Source of the DNA: an uncultured Pelagibacteraceae bacterium
GTDB lineage: Bacteria > Pseudomonadota > Alphaproteobacteria > Pelagibacterales > Pelagibacteraceae
NCBI GenBank assembly: GCA_902623395.1
Contig: CACNTN010000006.1
Location: 1-64,000 of the forward strand
Length of the DNA stretch: 64,000 bases
Reading direction: 5' to 3'
Position numbers and translations under genes: made by a program. This document shows positions 62,246 through 64,000 of this stretch, in pieces. Below the pieces are notes generated by a model. It was not told the origin of the DNA. It saw only the letters and a program-made list of their open reading frames with translations, and made no database searches. How positions within the stretch are numbered: position 1 is the first letter of the stretch; every line of letters starts with the position of its first letter.

Positions 62246-62710
62246 TTATCTGTGTTTTTTCTTTAAATCTTTTTTAAGATCTTCGTGATCACCAACCACT
62301 GTGTGATATCTGCTTTTGGTTACATATTTTTCTAAAAACGGAACAGCCATCAATGGTAAAAAACCACCAATAACAATTCCAAAAGCTGCACTCTTCAAAT
62401 CTGGATCTGCCATTGCAGCTACAAAGTCAGCAATGATATGAGCTAAAACTATACCAACGATACCAGCAATTGCTCCGTTAGATAAAATTTTAAGAAATCT
62501 GTTGATACTCCAGCCCGTATAGAAACCTATTAAAGGAATTAAAGTATGTATAAACCCGAAAGTTGCTCCTCTAAGTACACTATGTTCTTCTATTAATTCT
62601 TCCATGAAATGAAGGAAACCAGGAAGTTCATGTGAATGTCCTTCTGCGGCACGCACAAAAGTAAAGCTTACAAAATATACAAAAATTGTATAAAGACCTA
62701 TTTTTTTCAT
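62246..62710 (-). CDS. Small membrane protein in the zur operon, possibly metal-related
   Basis: This 154-residue protein has an N-terminal signal or anchor (about residues 1-21), a histidine-containing stretch GHSHELPGFLHFMEELIEEH, then three helices (about 46-65, 74-95 and 102-128) and a basic tail. I do not recognise the family. It shares a base with the start of the zur-like gene (TAATG), so both are under the palindrome at 63079-63098. Histidine content and context suggest a zinc role, by inference. Confidence 0.75.
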   Translation of the reverse strand: MKKIGLYTIFVYFVSFTFVRAAEGHSHELPGFLHFMEELIEEHSVLRGATFGFIHTLIPLIGFYTGWSINRFLKILSNGAIAGIVGIVLAHIIADFVAAMADPDLKSAAFGIVIGGFLPLMAVPFLEKYVTKSRYHTVVGDHEDLKKDLKKKHR

Positions 62711-63078
62711 TAATTACACTCCTTACATGTTGTTGTTATTTCTAAATTAAAATTATTAAAATTAAATTTTTTCTTGGATTTAACATGTTTAATAACTTTC
62801 GAAAAAAGATTTGTATTTAGTTCCTCTGCTACTCCGCAATCATCACATACTGCTAAAACTGCATTATGTTCATGATGTTCTGAAGTATTGCAAAGATGAA
62901 AAGTTTTATTTTTATTTGTTTTATGTATCAAACCTTGATCTGTTAAATCTTTCAAAGCTCTGTAAATCGTCATTGGTTGAACAAATTTGAATTTTAAAGC
63001 TCTATTTAATATTTGATACGCAGTTAATCCTTTTGGATTTTTTTTTAAAATATTTAGAACTAAAGAGTTATTTTTCAT
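62710..63078 (-). CDS. Fur-family regulator, probably Zur
   Basis: This 122-residue protein has the Fur winged-helix (LTAYQILNRAL, MTIYRALKDLTDQGLIH) and C-terminal metal site: HHEHN, CDDCG and CKEC, giving the structural zinc cysteines. It is the only evident DNA-binding regulator in 64 kb. A perfect palindrome lies immediately upstream of its start, and the layout fits zinc-dependent autoregulation. Fur or Irr are less likely because of the cysteine pairs and the operator shape. Confidence 0.85.
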   Translation of the reverse strand: MKNNSLVLNILKKNPKGLTAYQILNRALKFKFVQPMTIYRALKDLTDQGLIHKTNKNKTFHLCNTSEHHEHNAVLAVCDDCGVAEELNTNLFSKVIKHVKSKKKFNFNNFNLEITTTCKECN

Positions 63079-63098
63079 TGTTATGTTATAACATAACA
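63079..63098. promoter_or_regulatory. Zur-box-like palindrome at the zur operon start
   Basis: TGTTATGTTATAACATAACA is a perfect 20-bp palindrome centred on TTATAA. It resembles alphaproteobacterial Zur boxes (GTTATA-TATAAC type). It abuts the ATG of the Fur-family gene, overlapping its ribosome-site region, so binding would block expression of the gene pair. Confidence 0.75.
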
Positions 63099-63229
63099 GC
63101 TATATATATGCAATATAGGCTAAAATTATAGTCTTATTAGCATATATTCCATAATTCACTTTTTAGTTGAACTACGGTTACATTATTAATTCATACATGT
63201 TAAAAAAATTGAGGAAATTAGGAGGACAA

Positions 63230-64000
63230 ATGAAATATTTAAAATATTTAGTATCAATAATAATAGCAATGTCTATTAGTAGTGTCGCATTTGCAAACGA
63301 GATTAAGATGGGCAGAGCTGATTGGGACACAGGCTATTTTCAAGCTGAAGTCTATAAGCAAGCTCTAGAAAAAATGGGCTACAAAGTGTCAGGCCCAAAA
63401 ACTATGAAACCACAAGTATTCTACGTTGCTGCTGCAACAGGTGATGTTGATTTATGGGTTAATGGTTGGTTTGGCACACATGATGGTTATATCTCAGAGT
63501 CAAAAGGTAAAGTTAAACCAGTTGGTCATGTAATGAAAAAAGGTGGATTGCAGGGATACCTAATAGATAAAAAATCAGCTGACAAGTTTGGGATTAAAAC
63601 AGTGCTGGACATTAAAAAACATGCCAAAAACTGGGACTCTAATGGCGATGGTAAAGCAGACATGGTTGCTTGCCCTCCAGGTTGGGGATGTGAAAAAGTA
63701 ATCCAAAAACATTTTGATGAACTTGGTCTTGGTGAATTTATTAATCCTGTAAAGGCAGATTACTCAGCATCTATGGCTGATGTTATTTCAAAATATAAAA
63801 ATGGTAAGTCAGTGTTGTTTTATACATGGACACCTAACTGGACAGTAGGAACATTAAAGCTTGGAAAAGATGTAGTTTGGATTGAAGTTCCATACAGTGG
63901 GTCTAAAGCAGGAAAGGTTCCGAACGCAACAAAATCTAAAGTAAATTTAGGTTTTGGAGCTGATGATATTAGACCAGCTGCAAACGTTGACTTTTTAAAA
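63230..64000 (+). CDS. Glycine betaine/proline-type ABC substrate-binding protein (partial at window end)
   Basis: The first 257 residues are present and the gene continues beyond the window. A signal peptide (MKYLKYLVSIIIAMSISSVA) precedes a ProX/OpuAC domain: RADWDTGYFQAEVYK, NGWFGTHDGYIS and YTWTPNWTVG supply the aromatic residues that cage quaternary amines. An AGGAGGA ribosome site precedes the ATG. It should bind glycine betaine, DMSP or a similar osmolyte. Permease and ATPase genes presumably follow. Confidence 0.92.
   Translation, partial: MKYLKYLVSIIIAMSISSVAFANEIKMGRADWDTGYFQAEVYKQALEKMGYKVSGPKTMKPQVFYVAAATGDVDLWVNGWFGTHDGYISESKGKVKPVGHVMKKGGLQGYLIDKKSADKFGIKTVLDIKKHAKNWDSNGDGKADMVACPPGWGCEKVIQKHFDELGLGEFINPVKADYSASMADVISKYKNGKSVLFYTWTPNWTVGTLKLGKDVVWIEVPYSGSKAGKVPNATKSKVNLGFGADDIRPAANVDFLK

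Noticed and set aside
1-64000. CRISPR arrays, rRNA genes, insertion sequences, prophage genes
   Set aside because: No regularly spaced repeats, rRNA-like sequence, transposases or phage structural genes were found on either strand.

Overview
The window looks like a chromosomal segment of a SAR11-clade alphaproteobacterium (Pelagibacterales, 'Candidatus Pelagibacter'-like). The evidence is very low GC, extremely tight packing (no gene-free stretch exceeds about 190 bases), start and stop codons sharing bases at many junctions, almost no transcription factors, and typical SAR11 gene sets: aprMBA, TauABC, TRAP transporters, a dimethylglycine-dehydrogenase-like oxidase and a ProX binding protein. 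The assignment rests on gene content and composition. No rRNA is present to confirm it.

Region 1 (about 1.4-34.6 kb) is an organosulfonate and sulfite metabolism district. A DHPS (2,3-dihydroxypropane-1-sulfonate) branch is suggested by a TRAP transporter (15.1-18.3 kb), an HpsN-type sulfopropanediol dehydrogenase (18.2-19.5 kb), accessory alcohol dehydrogenases, and SuyAB sulfolactate sulfo-lyase (7.2-8.6 kb), which would yield pyruvate and sulfite. A taurine branch consists of TauABC (25.8-29.5 kb), a Tpa-like aminotransferase and alanine dehydrogenase (29.7-32.2 kb), Xsc (8.7-10.5 kb) making acetyl phosphate and sulfite, and a Pta-type acyltransferase encoded inside the tauABC operon. Sulfite from both branches can be oxidised to APS by AprBA with the membrane protein AprM (2.5-5.7 kb), or exported by a TauE/SafE carrier. 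Upstream of aprM lie a CADD-family (self-sacrificing p-aminobenzoate synthase-like) protein and a mini nucleotidylyltransferase.

Region 2 (34.9-42.8 kb) starts at a tRNA-Met(CAT) and is a very AT-rich surface-polysaccharide island. It holds rfbBAC, a sugar C-methyltransferase, an RmlD-like reductase, a DUF4422 protein, an FkbM methyltransferase, a GT2 glycosyltransferase and an epimerase. No integrase or transposase is visible.

Region 3 (42.8-48.2 kb) handles polyamine synthesis and the resulting methylthioadenosine: apt, mtnP, a cis-CaaD-like tautomerase, mtnA, a class II aldolase, a fused SpeD-SpeE, and a Nit amidase. This set fits an MTA-to-DHAP shunt better than the classical methionine cycle.

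Region 4 (48.2-64 kb) is mostly housekeeping: glycosyltransferases, a redoxin, gamma-carbonic anhydrase, a secreted polysaccharide-lyase-like protein, rpoZ, dusA, phosphomannomutase, nrdAB with a clear promoter and candidate NrdR boxes, a Zur-type regulator with a perfect 20-bp palindrome next to its start codon, and the 5' part of a glycine betaine binding protein gene that runs off the window.

I saw no CRISPR array, prophage, insertion sequence, rRNA or obvious pseudogene.
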